Shown in pieces: positions 19,971-30,157 of a DNA stretch of 31,314 nt (positions within the stretch are counted from its first letter, which is position 1; each line of letters opens with the position of its first letter). Origin of the DNA: Asparagopsis taxiformis (taxonomy: Eukaryota; Rhodophyta; Florideophyceae; Bonnemaisoniales; Bonnemaisoniaceae); the NCBI GenBank assembly GCA_030407315.1, contig JALQPE010002056.1, forward strand, positions 1-31,314. Direction: 5' to 3'. The translations under genes were made by a program, and so were the position numbers. The notes below the pieces were generated by a model that worked only from the letters and a program-made list of their open reading frames with translations, searched no databases and was not told the DNA's origin.

Positions 19971-20897
19971 GTGTATCGGGACAAATCAAAGCAGTGGGAG
20001 GGTCCGTTTCCGCTTGTTAGTGTTGTTAGTGTGGAGGGACGCACCGCAGTCGTGCAGTTACCGCACGGAAGGAAGATCTTCCGCTCTACAGTCGTGAAGA
20101 GTGCCGGAAGCAGTCCTCCGAAAGAAATTTGGTGTGAGGGGAGAGACCAATGCGGAGATGATGGACAGAAAACTCGTTCCACTTCTGAACAATCCACAAT
20201 AGATACTGGGCAGGCTAATTCCATATTGGAAATTACTCCAAAACATTTAATCAATGGGATATTCGAAACGCCAGATCATATTTTCAGTACCGACGACGCC
20301 GACGGACACACATTTAGCCACAGCCGCCAACAAGAACTAAATGGACTACGAGAGAGAGGAACCTTCGACATCGTAGACAGATGCAGTATCCCTAAGGGCA
20401 TACGTATCTATGGTTCAAGATGGATTGATACACTCAAGAATGTGAATGGAACGACTGTGCACAAATCGCGACTCGTCGCTCAGAACTACCGCGACAAAGG
20501 CGCTGCGACAATCGCTACTAAATCACCAACTGTGAGTCGTATGGGACAGCGAGTTGCCGTCTCCACCGCCGTACTTTTTCCCGATCATCGCTGCTATGTC
20601 CGAGATGTATCCCAAGCGTACATCCAGAGCACATCCCCCCTCGAGCGATCCGTGTATCTTCGCGCCCCACCCGAAATGGAACTACAAGATGATCAAGTAC
20701 TGCTTGTAGTAGGTAGAAAATCCGCAAAGCGGCAAAACCACCCTACAGGTGTCCCGAGCTTCGGTAGCGTGGTAGAGCAAGCGAATCTTGCGTCAACCGC
20801 CAATGGCGAGTATACCACGAAAGGTCTTCCGGTAGTGCCGGGTGAAGGTTGGGGGTGCTCACGCACGAAGTGCGTATTGATGGAGCGAAAGACGTAA
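19971..20897 (+). pseudogene. copia integrase C-terminus and truncated reverse transcriptase
   Basis: The frame begins with the integrase tail (WEGPFPLVSVVSVEGRTAVV), has an Asp/Ser-rich linker, then enters the copia RT family: IYGSRWIDTLKNVNG, HKSRLVAQNYRDKG and the motif A region VRDVSQAYIQS near 20600, followed by SVYLRAPPEMEL. Recognisable RT stops near 20720. The YVDD motif and RNase H are missing. The remaining 170 bases of the frame look random relative to the family. Confidence 0.8.
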
Positions 20898-21161
20898 CCC
20901 GTCGAGCTGTATAGCTAAAGCTAATTCGTCCTGGAAGGATGGAATAGAGCAATGCTAACACTGTTCAGTGGAGTCGTAAATTCCACGTGAGTTTACGTTA
21001 CCTCTAAAAGGTTAAGCACTCTGGCTAATCCAGAGGCGTTTTATACTAGTCTAAGTTACTGTAAAAAGTTAGGGTAGGTAGACAGTTAGGAATAAATATC
21101 CTTATGTGCACCAATCAGATCCCTGATTATGGCGACTGCGGGAGCCCGCGAGATCACCAAC
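20898..21161. other. spacer between copia relic and LTR-like region
   Basis: No gene. Short inverted words occur (GTGGAGTCGTAAATTCCAC near 20971), and the stretch ends AGATCACCAAC just before the TGTTAG that may start an LTR. Confidence 0.4.
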
Positions 21162-21847
21162 TGTTAGTGTTACAGTGTAAAGTTAGCTGAGTCAGCTTAG
21201 TTAAAATTTGCCCCTTGTGGGGTCTTTAATTGTCCCAGTGGGTCCATTCCCTTGACTTGGGCGAGATACAGCGAGGCTGTTTCTATTGGTCAGTCCCGAC
21301 CCGGGGTCATCCAATAGGATGTTGACACGACCCCACCAGGGCAGACCACCGCGTGGTATGACATCGCCCCCTCCTAAGCCAATTGTCGTCCCGACAATTC
21401 CAAAAATCTACTGATTTTAAATTTCCAAATTATTTCCACCGCCGTGGCCGGCCAACCGGATAAAAATTTTGACCGCCAAAATTTGGCTGATATTTATCCG
21501 TGCACACGGTTCCACTCCCGAGCGTCGCTCATCATCTGAGTAAGTTACGAACGACCTTTCAGGTTTGCGTCCTTTCACCGGCGTTGCCGTGTTGTCAAAC
21601 GTTGTTCTACCTCCGGTCCTGCCGGTTTGCGAAGCGATCTCGCCTGGCGATTCAAGTCTTGTGCCTCGCTGAGGTTTGCGCGCGTGATACGCGATTTTTC
21701 TTGCGTTAAGGGTAATACCCGCCTTGCGTTCTTCCGCGGCGTCCCTTCGGGATTCAAGAAAGACCTCACGCCTGTGGCGACCGTACGGCTTGTCTGTTGC
21801 GTTGCTTCTGACTCCAGTGGAGTATTTAAGGACTGCTGTTACTCAGC
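21162..21847 (+). promoter_or_regulatory. LTR-like promoter and ATG-free leader of the long plus-strand frame
   Basis: It begins TGTTAGTG at 21162. TAACA at 21862-21866 could be the matching terminus. Inverted repeats are dense: CTATTGG (21283) with CCAATAG (21311) around the palindrome GACCCGGGGTC (21298-21308); AATTGTCG (21381) with CGACAATT (21392); GGATAAA (21458) with TTTATCC (21493). These include CCAAT boxes in both orientations, and GATAAAAA at 21459-21466 is TATA-like. From 21361 to 21847 the plus strand contains no ATG. The first ATG, at 21848, has A at -3 and G at +4. An LTR promoter, or a bidirectional host promoter, would both fit. Confidence 0.5.
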
Positions 21848-24800
21848 ATGGTCGATCTCATTAACAGCCCGACAGGCAACATGCCAACACGTTCTACGCG
21901 GGCGGCTTCCCGCCGTCAAACAACCCGCCATCAGGCGTCTCGCGCCCCTTCGACTCCAACCCCGGCGACGCCGACAACTAACCCTTCCGCTTCCGCTGCT
22001 GGCGTTCCAGCTTCTTCTTCTCAACCACCGGATTCCGGTTCAACCTGCGAAGTTCGCAGGCTAAACCCTCTACAGGGACTGGTCAAGAACAGGCGAAGAC
22101 ACCTTCGGCCGCTCACCGTCCGCCGAGTCCCTCACCTGAGGTTACGCCTCGTAAAGACAGTCCCGGTAAACCGGTTGTGCTGCCTTCGGTAGTTCCGCCC
22201 CCAAGCGACCCTCATCATGAGGTAGAAGAAGTTGAAGTTCAACGGGATACCCCGCGTTCACCGCCATCGGACAAGCAAGGGACTCCCCAGCCTTCGCGCC
22301 GCACGCCGGAACCGGCAGAAATTATCGTTGACGCTGCTGCGGCTTCGCAGCCCAGTTCGACCCCCGCGACTTCTGCCGCCCCTGCTGTCACAGGCCGTTC
22401 CATCGTTCCCCGTCCATCGGAGTATCCGGATCCTTATGCGAAACCTCGCTCGTCCACACGGAATCCCGTTACGGCTGAGCCGGTTAAGTCCAAGAATCCT
22501 TACGAGGACTTATACAGCCGTAATCGGCAATTCATCATCGATGCGCGAAACCGCAAGGCGGCCGAAGAAGCGGGTCGCGGGCTGGTTGCCAGCAATTCGA
22601 CGCGAGCCGCGTATGGGTCCGGTGGATATGACACGGTGCAACCGCAAGGAAGACAAGGTCAGTTGGTAGATCCGTACCAAAACCCAGCTCCTGCTGTTAC
22701 GGCTGCGCCGACTTATTCATCGCCCAAGCGGGTTCCGGCTCCTTCCGCCGATTGGCGTCGCGAAGGCGAATTTTATCCTTCGAATGCTTCGGAGCTCATG
22801 GTCTTTGACTCACATGAGTTGCCTTTTTCAAGGTATTTGAGAGCTCCGTGGGAGTATTACCCTTTTGCGCGCCTGCCCCTACGGGAGTTTTTAAGCGAGG
22901 ACGTTACCGACTTACGTCGAGACCTCCGTCTCATGGCAGGTGTTAAACACCGTGATACCCATGCGCTGCATAACAGCTGGTCGGCTTATGCCCAATTGCC
23001 GTCGTGTCGGCCGATGCGACATTTCCGTGTACCACACACGTTGCTGTGCGACCGCACCTTTCTTCTTCACCCAGGCGATGCCTTGTACGTTGAGCGGATG
23101 AACCGTCGATTGTTCGAGTCACACTCGGATCAAGGGAGCGTCCCCGACTTACCTATCGTTAGGTCAAGATGGTTTGCGTATCCGCCCCGCCCGGATACCG
23201 GTATGTTGGAACATCACATGCGTGTACACGCGCGTCACCTAACCCGGTCTACCGGTTTGCAAGTGTCGTCACTTGACTACCGAGTGTTCGGTTACCGAGC
23301 TAATCGGAGCATAGACCATCGCACTGCGAACTTGGTGGTACCTACAGCAGAGCTGAATTCGACGTTGGAAGATTCCCGATGGGAAGGCGAGAACTCACCG
23401 CCCTTGTGTTTGCCCATTGGGGATACACCAGCGATGCTGTATTTCCACAGTGTGGTAGAGGCGGATCCCCGTCCTTGGGTGAAGCCTCGGTTTTTGGACT
23501 ATGTCCTGTTAGAGCGAGAGCTCATGATTGGTTTGGAATTGGCTCGTCTCGTAGAGACTAGAGGGTTCCTCCCGGTATTGGCCAAACACTTGGCAGAGTC
23601 GGCTATCACGACGTGGAAGACATTCCATGAGATGCCGTTATCACCGGTTGTACCGAAGACGCGTAGCGTAGATGTGAAGGTTATCATCGACCTCCTCGAG
23701 GCTTCTTACAAGACCACCGATGGTATAGAGGAGATTGCTTGTACAATCGAAGGCGTTGCGCCCGAGAAGATCTTCCTTTACTCGCATCCGAGTTTGCCCT
23801 TCAAACCGGCGAAGGCCGCGGCGTATACTACCCGGGACGGGACTGTGGTTGAGACTCCTCCGTTTCGTCGGGACGGTGAATTTGCCGAGGACGGCTATCT
23901 TACGGTGGACCCGCCAAGTTACTCCGACGGAGATTTGGAGGACTACATGTACAAACCCGAACGGGAGATGCACGTTCCACGCCCTGGGCGTTCGACACCT
24001 GCTGGTCATTATCGTCCAGCCGATTCCGGCGTCTCCCCTCATCCAACTGCTCCTGTAGAGCCAGCTTCTTACGAAGCGATGGAACCCCCGGCAGTTGTCC
24101 CTCCACCAGCCCCACTGGATCTTTCTCGCTCTACCCGTCCGGGTCTTCCGGCTTCTACGGCAGCGCCGTTTCTGTCACCAGACCGTCAATCCGGTCAGTC
24201 ACTCGAGGATGACGGTACGGTCGGTCGTGCTACCGCTCGCGCGGATGTTCTTGGATCCAGTTTGTCTGCGGCGCAGTTATTATCGGTTACGAATGTGCGC
24301 CAATTGGCGGATAGTCTTGGTGATGGCCAACTTTCGTCGGTGTTTCATCCACGGGATGACGGTTACCCCGTTCGCAATGCGTTGGATACTTTGGCGTTAA
24401 CGTGTGTCACGTTGGGTACTCGGTACAAGGAGAGTCGCGAGCGAAGGGATGCTGCAGTAACGCGCTATCGCGCAGAGCGTACAGGTCGCCGCTTAGCGGA
24501 AGAGAAGGTGTCAAAATTGGAAAAGGACTTAACTGCGAGGCAGAAGACGTTCGATGAACTAGTGACAAGAGTCCGAGAGCTTGAGGAAGAATTGCGTTTA
24601 GCGCGTAGGCGCATACCGCATGAGCGGGGTAGGGATACGACACACGCCCTGGAGACTCCAGCAAGTATTCAACCTCGAGGAGGGATATCCGGTCGTCGTC
24701 GGGATCGTTCTCCCGCTGAGCGCGACGATGGTCGAAATGTCCGCGCCCGGCGCGCTTCTCCAGTTAACACGACTTCGCCGTTGCTTCAGCGCATCGAAGC

Positions 24801-25065
24801 ACGGGATCCCGTGAGGGAGGAGTCTCCGGATATGTCCGATGAGGTGGTCACTAATTCTCCGACGGTATCGGTTCCTTCAGTCCCTCCTGTGCCTCATCAT
24901 CGCCCACCGGCTCGTTTAACCACTTCCCGTCGGGATGCTGGACGCATTCGTCCTCGCGACACTCGTCGTTCTACGGCTCAACATCCGACCAACCGGTCAT
25001 TGAGGCCAACCTCTTCCTACCCTTCGCATCAGCGTCCCCGTCCCTCCGACAACTTCCGACGTTAG
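21848..25065 (+). CDS. long unknown protein (about 1,070 codons), opposite strand to gypsy pol
   Basis: It starts at ATG 21848 in a strong context. The first about 65 codons are Ser/Thr/Pro/Arg-rich. A single frame change near 22044-22060 links them to a frame open for 962 codons or more, up to the TAG at 25063-25065. That part has a disordered Pro/Ser/Thr segment and then a compact region (about residues 206-540 of the 962; MVFDSHELPFSRYLRAPW, YVLLERELMIGLELARL). After that come a second Pro-rich segment, a coiled coil (about 748-811; EEKVSKLEKDL, VRELEEELRLARRR) and an Arg/Ser/Pro-rich tail. No catalytic motif, zinc knuckle, signal peptide or membrane segment is seen. The build (disordered ends, compact core, coiled coil, basic tail) suggests a structural or nucleic-acid-binding protein, perhaps Gag-like; that is inference. 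Codon style resembles the neighbouring gypsy rather than the copia relic. Confidence 0.65.
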
Positions 25066-25396
25066 ACGTCTTCCTTCCGTAACCGGGTTTACCTTCTTAT
25101 ACGCATTTGCGTTTCATTCTCATGTTAGATCGTTCATCCATGCGCCGTGTGCAGCTTTGTCAAGTCTCCCATTAAAATTTGGAATGTTTTTGTTGTTTTT
25201 ATGGAATTTTTCTTCTGCCGATTGGCTTCATATTTCTACCGCTCGCGGTTTTTGTTATTTGGCCAACCCGACGGGTGCTGTTCGTGGGGTCTTACCGGCT
25301 CAACCATGTGGTCATTAGCGGTGACGCCGCGATCACTAGCCGTTCCTACTGACGCTCTTGCGTACAACAGCTTCGCTGTGGGGCAGCTCTACCGTT
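25066..25396. other. 331-nt gap between two convergent genes
   Basis: It lies between the stop of the plus-strand frame and the stop of minus-strand pol. The plus strand holds ATTAAA at about 25171 and T-rich runs, suitable for 3' end formation. No PPT followed by TG was found on the minus strand, so the gypsy 3' LTR does not obviously start here. Confidence 0.45.
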
Positions 25397-28300
25397 CTAC
25401 TTACCACGCCTTTTGGCCGTTCGTCGTTTAGACGTTTTCTTACCCGCTTGGTGGTCAACTTTCCGGAAGTACCGAGATATTTGCTCGTCTGGCACGTTGT
25501 GCTGTTGCGTCCACGTAGGGTCACGGTACCCGTACCACTTCACGAGGAACCATTCCTCCTGATCGTCGTCGACGACATAATCGATCAAGTCGTCTATGGC
25601 GAATTCCTGTTCCTCAGGTGGTTCCAGGTTCTGGGAGACAGTTCCCGGTTCGGGTATAACCTCTTGGCTCGACGAGCGTTGTCTGCTTCCGGTGTTGGCC
25701 GTGTCACCCGCAGGGTTTATCGGCTCAGCCGAAGTGGCTTCTTGGGATATTTCCATGCCGTGTGGTCGGCTTATTCTTGTTTGTCGACGAGAGCGACTAT
25801 TCTTCTTCGGACTTGTTCCGGTGGGTACCTTCTGGGTTGATCGGCGTAGCCGGGAGAACGTCTTGTTGGCGTCTTGGGAAGCAGGTTCCTGCCTTGTGTC
25901 AAGAGTTTCATCCTCGGCGAGGTCAAGTTGAGTGGACATCGGCTGTGAAGCAGCATTGTTATTACGACGTATGTCAGCCTGGGCCCCCTCCTCAAAGACG
26001 GTTCGTCTCGGACCGATACTCGGTGTGTTAGTTACGGAATCACCTTCAACCGCGGAGCGGGATGACAAAGGCTTGATTACAGGGTGACCTGGGGGTTGTC
26101 CGGTGTGAAGAGGTACGCGCTGCGGACCTGATGTCTCGCGACGTAGTCGTTCTTCCGCCATAGTCGGCACCGTGTTGGCGGCTTGATCGTCGGTTCTTGC
26201 CGCAGGTACGGGTGCTCCGTTAGAAGTTAACCGTGAATGCGGTATTTCCTGTTCAGGTTGTGGCGCATACGTCACGCGGTCGTGGCTAACTTGTTCGACA
26301 AGTCCATCTCGTTCAATATGAACGGTACGCCTACCGGCTTTAGCAACCTTAAAAGGTCCTTGCGCCAGTGGCGTCAACTTGTTTCGTTCCCGTACTTCGG
26401 GGTTGTCAAGGTAGACGTAGTCACCCTCTTGAAGGAGTCGTTTGGTCTTCCGGATCCTTCGGTCAAAGTCCCGTTTATAACGCGCTTGCGTGGCTTGTAG
26501 CCGTTGACCGGCCTTTTCAATTGCGTGAGCAATCCGCTGCAGGAAATCCTGTTTCAAGAAAGCGTCCGGCTTTTACCGTGATCTCGTCGGGTGATGAAGG
26601 GAGTAAGGTGGTGGGGGTCGACTTAGGATAAGGTCAAAGGGTGTCGTCCCTGTCGTGCGATGCACGTGCGTATTATACGCGTAAGTCAACGCTGGTGCGT
26701 ACACATCCCAGTCATTCTGGTTCTCATTTACGTAGTTGCGTAACATGTTCAACAACGTACGGTTATACCGTTCTACCTGACCGTTGGTCTGAGGGTGGTA
26801 GGTTGTTGTGAACAAGTTCTTTGTTCCAAGTTGCAGGCAAACAGCCTGAAAAAGTTTGGAAGCAAACTGAGGTCCATTATCGGAAAGCAACGTCCTAGGG
26901 GGACCGTACTTGAAAACCCAGTGGGTGCAAAAGGCAACAGCCACATGGTAAGCAGTGATACTGCGTAATGGTACAACCTGAGTAAGCTTCGTGAAGCGAC
27001 AGGTAATTACTAAAAGGTGAAGGTTACCCTTCTTTGTTTTAGGCAGAGGGCCTAGTAAGTCTATAGAGACTTCTTCCAGCGGTGCTGAAGCTGGGAATAG
27101 TTTCAATGTGTTAGCGTGTCTACGCAACTTGAGTCGGTTCCTGGCGCAAGCCTGACAACGTTCAACCGTAGCGGTGATATCCGCGGCCATGGCAGGCCAA
27201 TAATACGAGAGACGCATAGTCTCATACATACGGTTTTGTCCGGGGTGACCCGCGAGTACGTCGTGATGACACATCTTCAACAGGCGGGGCCTGAGTGTTC
27301 TTGGTACAACCACTTGGTGGGAATTGTCCAGATTGGATTTACGTCGCAAGACACCTTGGTCGTCTTCAAAGAAGAGAGAGTCAGGCTTCTGACTGGTTAA
27401 TACTTGTTGACAGAAGTCATCAGAGTGTTGCTCTTCAATCCACTCGTTGAGTGTTATCGGTTCGGAACCCTCTGTCTGAGGGTGTGTCGTTAGGACAGCT
27501 GGGTTTATTCCCGTTAGGGATTTGTCAGTGAAAATCTGCGCGATAAGCACATCAAAGAACCAAGGGTTCATCTCTTCTGTGAAAGGTACTTCCTGGGTAA
27601 GGTTATACGCGAAGAGTGTGGTAATTTCGTCATCCACTGGATGTGGGTCTAACCCTTCTGTTTCAACACGCGATAACGCGTCTGGTACTTGGTGAACCCT
27701 ACCGGGGCGATAGACTATGGTGTAGTCAAACTCTGAAAGGCGGAGTCGCCAACGGCAAAGGCGCCCGGATGGGTCGGTGATGTTCATCAACCAACGCAAC
27801 GCGTTATGATCGGATCGTACCACAAACTTTGTTTGCTCAAGGTATGGTCTGAGGGTAGTGACTGCCCATACTACAGCGAGACACTCGCGCTCTGTCGGAG
27901 AATATCCCCGTTCGGGTTTGGTTAAGGTCCACGACCAGTATCCTACAGGACGATAGTCGTCGTCATCCTGCTGTTGCAACAGCGCACACCCTATCTGATA
28001 CGCAGAAGCGTCCGTGTCTACGATGTAGGGTTTACCCACTCTTGGCAGAGCCAATATTGGTGGTTGCACCAAGGATTCCTTGAGTTGTTCAAACGCGTGG
28101 CGTTGTTCCTCTGTTGGAGGCATTGAACCGAAGCTCGGTAGGTTTTCCTTAGTCAACATCGCGTTGAGGGGGTGGGAGATATCCGCGTACCCCTTCACGA
28201 AACGGCGGAAGACCCCGCAGCTCCCGAGGAAAGAACGCATTTGCGTAGGTGTGGTCGGAAAAGTTGCTTTCGCAATAGCGTCCGTTGCCGTTTGGGCGAC

Positions 28301-29356
28301 CGCTAGCTTACCTGGCATAACCACATGTCCAAGGTAATCTACCTTCGCTTCGAAGAAGTGGCACTTGGCCAGTTTTAGGGTTACCCCTGCCTTCCTCAAC
28401 AGTGTGAGTACCTGATCCACCTGATGAAGGTGTTCTTCCTCACTCCGTGAGAAGACGATGACGTCGTCAAGATAGATGAGACAAGTTTGCCAGCGTACGC
28501 TGCTTAAGATAATATCGATAGCACGTTGGAACGTGGCGGGCGCATTCTTCAGCCCGAAGGGCAATCGTTTAAATCGATATGTTCCAAGGTGCGACGTAAA
28601 GGCCGTCTTATCCCGATCCTCGGAGGCAACGGGAATCTGCCAATAACCCGAGTTACAGTCGAGCGTGGTGAACACGCGTGCATCTCCTAAGGAGTCTATA
28701 CAATCGTCCATACGAGGCAACGGATAAGCGTCCGATATTGTGATATCGTTGAGACGGCGGTAGTCAACGCAAAAGCGTAGCTTACCATCCTTCTTGGGTA
28801 CCAAGACAACTGGGCTAGCCCACTCAGAATTCGAGGGTTCGATGACCCCTTTCTCTAGCATGGAGATGATCTCCTTACTTGCTAGCTCCCTTCTCAAGGG
28901 TCCCATCCGGTATGTTTGCTGTCGACGAGGTCGACTTCCTTCGATTACATCGATCCGATGCTCGGTTGCTTAAATGTCTCCAAGAGACCCGTCCCACATG
29001 GACTCATGCTGCGATAGCATCGCTATAATTTTCTCCTTCAACTGCGGTTGCTGAAGGTGTTCCAAGGATACATCCTCCCGCCATTGCGGATTCTCTTTCT
29101 CCTTGGTTCCCGTCGCCAGGTTGGTCAGACTGATGATACGGTCTGTACCGGAAGAGGATAACTCACTGGGGAGCTTTCGATCGGCTGTGCCGGGTGCTCG
29201 ACGAGCAATACCAACAACCGTCCCCTTCGGGAGGTATCTCTCTGCTGACCCAAAATTCGTTAGAATAACAGTGAAGACTGTTCGAGGAATGATTTCGGCA
29301 ATGCCGTTCGGCATTGAGATCCGCTGTCGGTGGAAAAGTTTCCTTCGCCTCGAGGA
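25397..29356 (-). pseudogene. gypsy Pol: RT, RNase H, integrase, chromodomain, with two TAA stops
   Basis: One reading frame runs from about 29356 to the TAG at 25399-25397, broken only by TAA at 28972-28970 (before RT) and TAA at 26575-26573 (in the integrase tail). Counting from the Met at 28906: RT motif A LDCNSGYW at 82-89 and YLDD at 145-148. RNase H has DTDAS at 297-301, SDHNA at 365-369 and the closing DALSR at 409-413. The integrase zinc-binding His/Cys set spans about 547-587, with catalytic Asp616 (SIDLLGP), Asp676 (LLSDNGPQF) and Glu712 (NGQVERY). After the second stop come a tail (LTPLAQGPFKVAKAGRRTV), a disordered linker of about 180 residues and a chromodomain (WFLVKWYGYRDPTW). 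All catalytic residues are present, so damage is recent or suppressed. Confidence 0.9.
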
Positions 29357-29431
29357 GGCTTAGTCCGCCCCCAGCACAGACAACAACCGATGCGGTTACT
29401 TGACTCATGGGGGGAAGGGTGATTTCTCTTG

Positions 29432-30150
29432 CTAGCCGGATCCTGTTGACTGGTGGTCCAAGTCAGTACCCTGCGAAGGGCTTGAATCATGTATATAGCA
29501 AGAAGAAGAAGAGTTGTTCATTTTACTCACATTCTGCATAAGCAGTATGGCTATCGAGCCACCATCATGCAAATCAATGCGCTGAGCGCGGCATCGAATT
29601 GCCTCTACATGCGAGTTCATGATACCTGTTCCCAGGATAACTGGTACTGCCAGCTTAGGGCTACAAAGAATTCTGCGTCCAGAAGCTTTCGGCCTAGCTG
29701 TATTAGCAGCTTGATTCTTCCCGTTATCCTGAGAGGATTACCATTGGCGTCTGCCAGTTGAGGGATATTCCCGGTCTGCGCGCATAGGCCTTCCATCCCT
29801 TCGGTAAGGTTGATTCTTGGACGACCGAAGGACCGGAACCGGTGTCCATAACCATACGCATGGGCGTTAGAAGTGTCTCGGAAATTCCGATCGAACCTAA
29901 AACCACGTAGTGGGCTGCCTTCAAGAGACATGCAGCCTTTGGCTGAGAGGGGAGGGAATAAGGGATATCCCCGGTTGGTGTCTGGGTAGGACGGTTCAAC
30001 CGTTTTGGTTCTTCGTTCCACCCTGTGGAGGTGTAGATGGTGCGATATCCACCCCACAGCGAAGCTGTTCCACCCCCTGGCGGGAGCGCGACACCTCACT
30101 CCCCCCGGTTAGTTTTCCGACGAAGTGTCGGATGTTTCATCTGAAGATGC
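29432..30150 (-). pseudogene. gypsy aspartic protease, frameshifted
   Basis: The active site MVMDTGSGPSVV is at about 29855-29820 on the minus strand. The continuation LADANGNPLRITGRIKLLIQ is in a second frame (down to about 29650), and the flap end VILGTGIMNSHVEAI in a third (about 29640-29590). At least two indels therefore split a domain of about 110 residues. The protease would have cut Gag-Pol. It cannot be made from this copy. Confidence 0.8.
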
Positions 30151-30157
30151 TAGAGCA

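Larger units (their letters stand above)
17099..20897 (+). mobile_element. Ty1/copia retrotransposon relic, 3' truncated
   Basis: Gag, aspartic protease, integrase and the start of reverse transcriptase follow in copia order (integrase before RT) on the plus strand. The RT is lost after about 20720, and RNase H and both LTRs are not seen. Damage consists of three in-frame TAG codons (17351-17353, 19533-19535, 19935-19937) and at least two frameshifts in the protease. Codon choice is more AT-rich than in the gypsy block to the right. Confidence 0.88.

Noticed and set aside
25147..25431. Continuation of the long plus-strand protein past its TAG stop
   Set aside because: The same frame is open, but it contains another TAG and then runs antisense to the end of pol. 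The hydrophobic content looks accidental.
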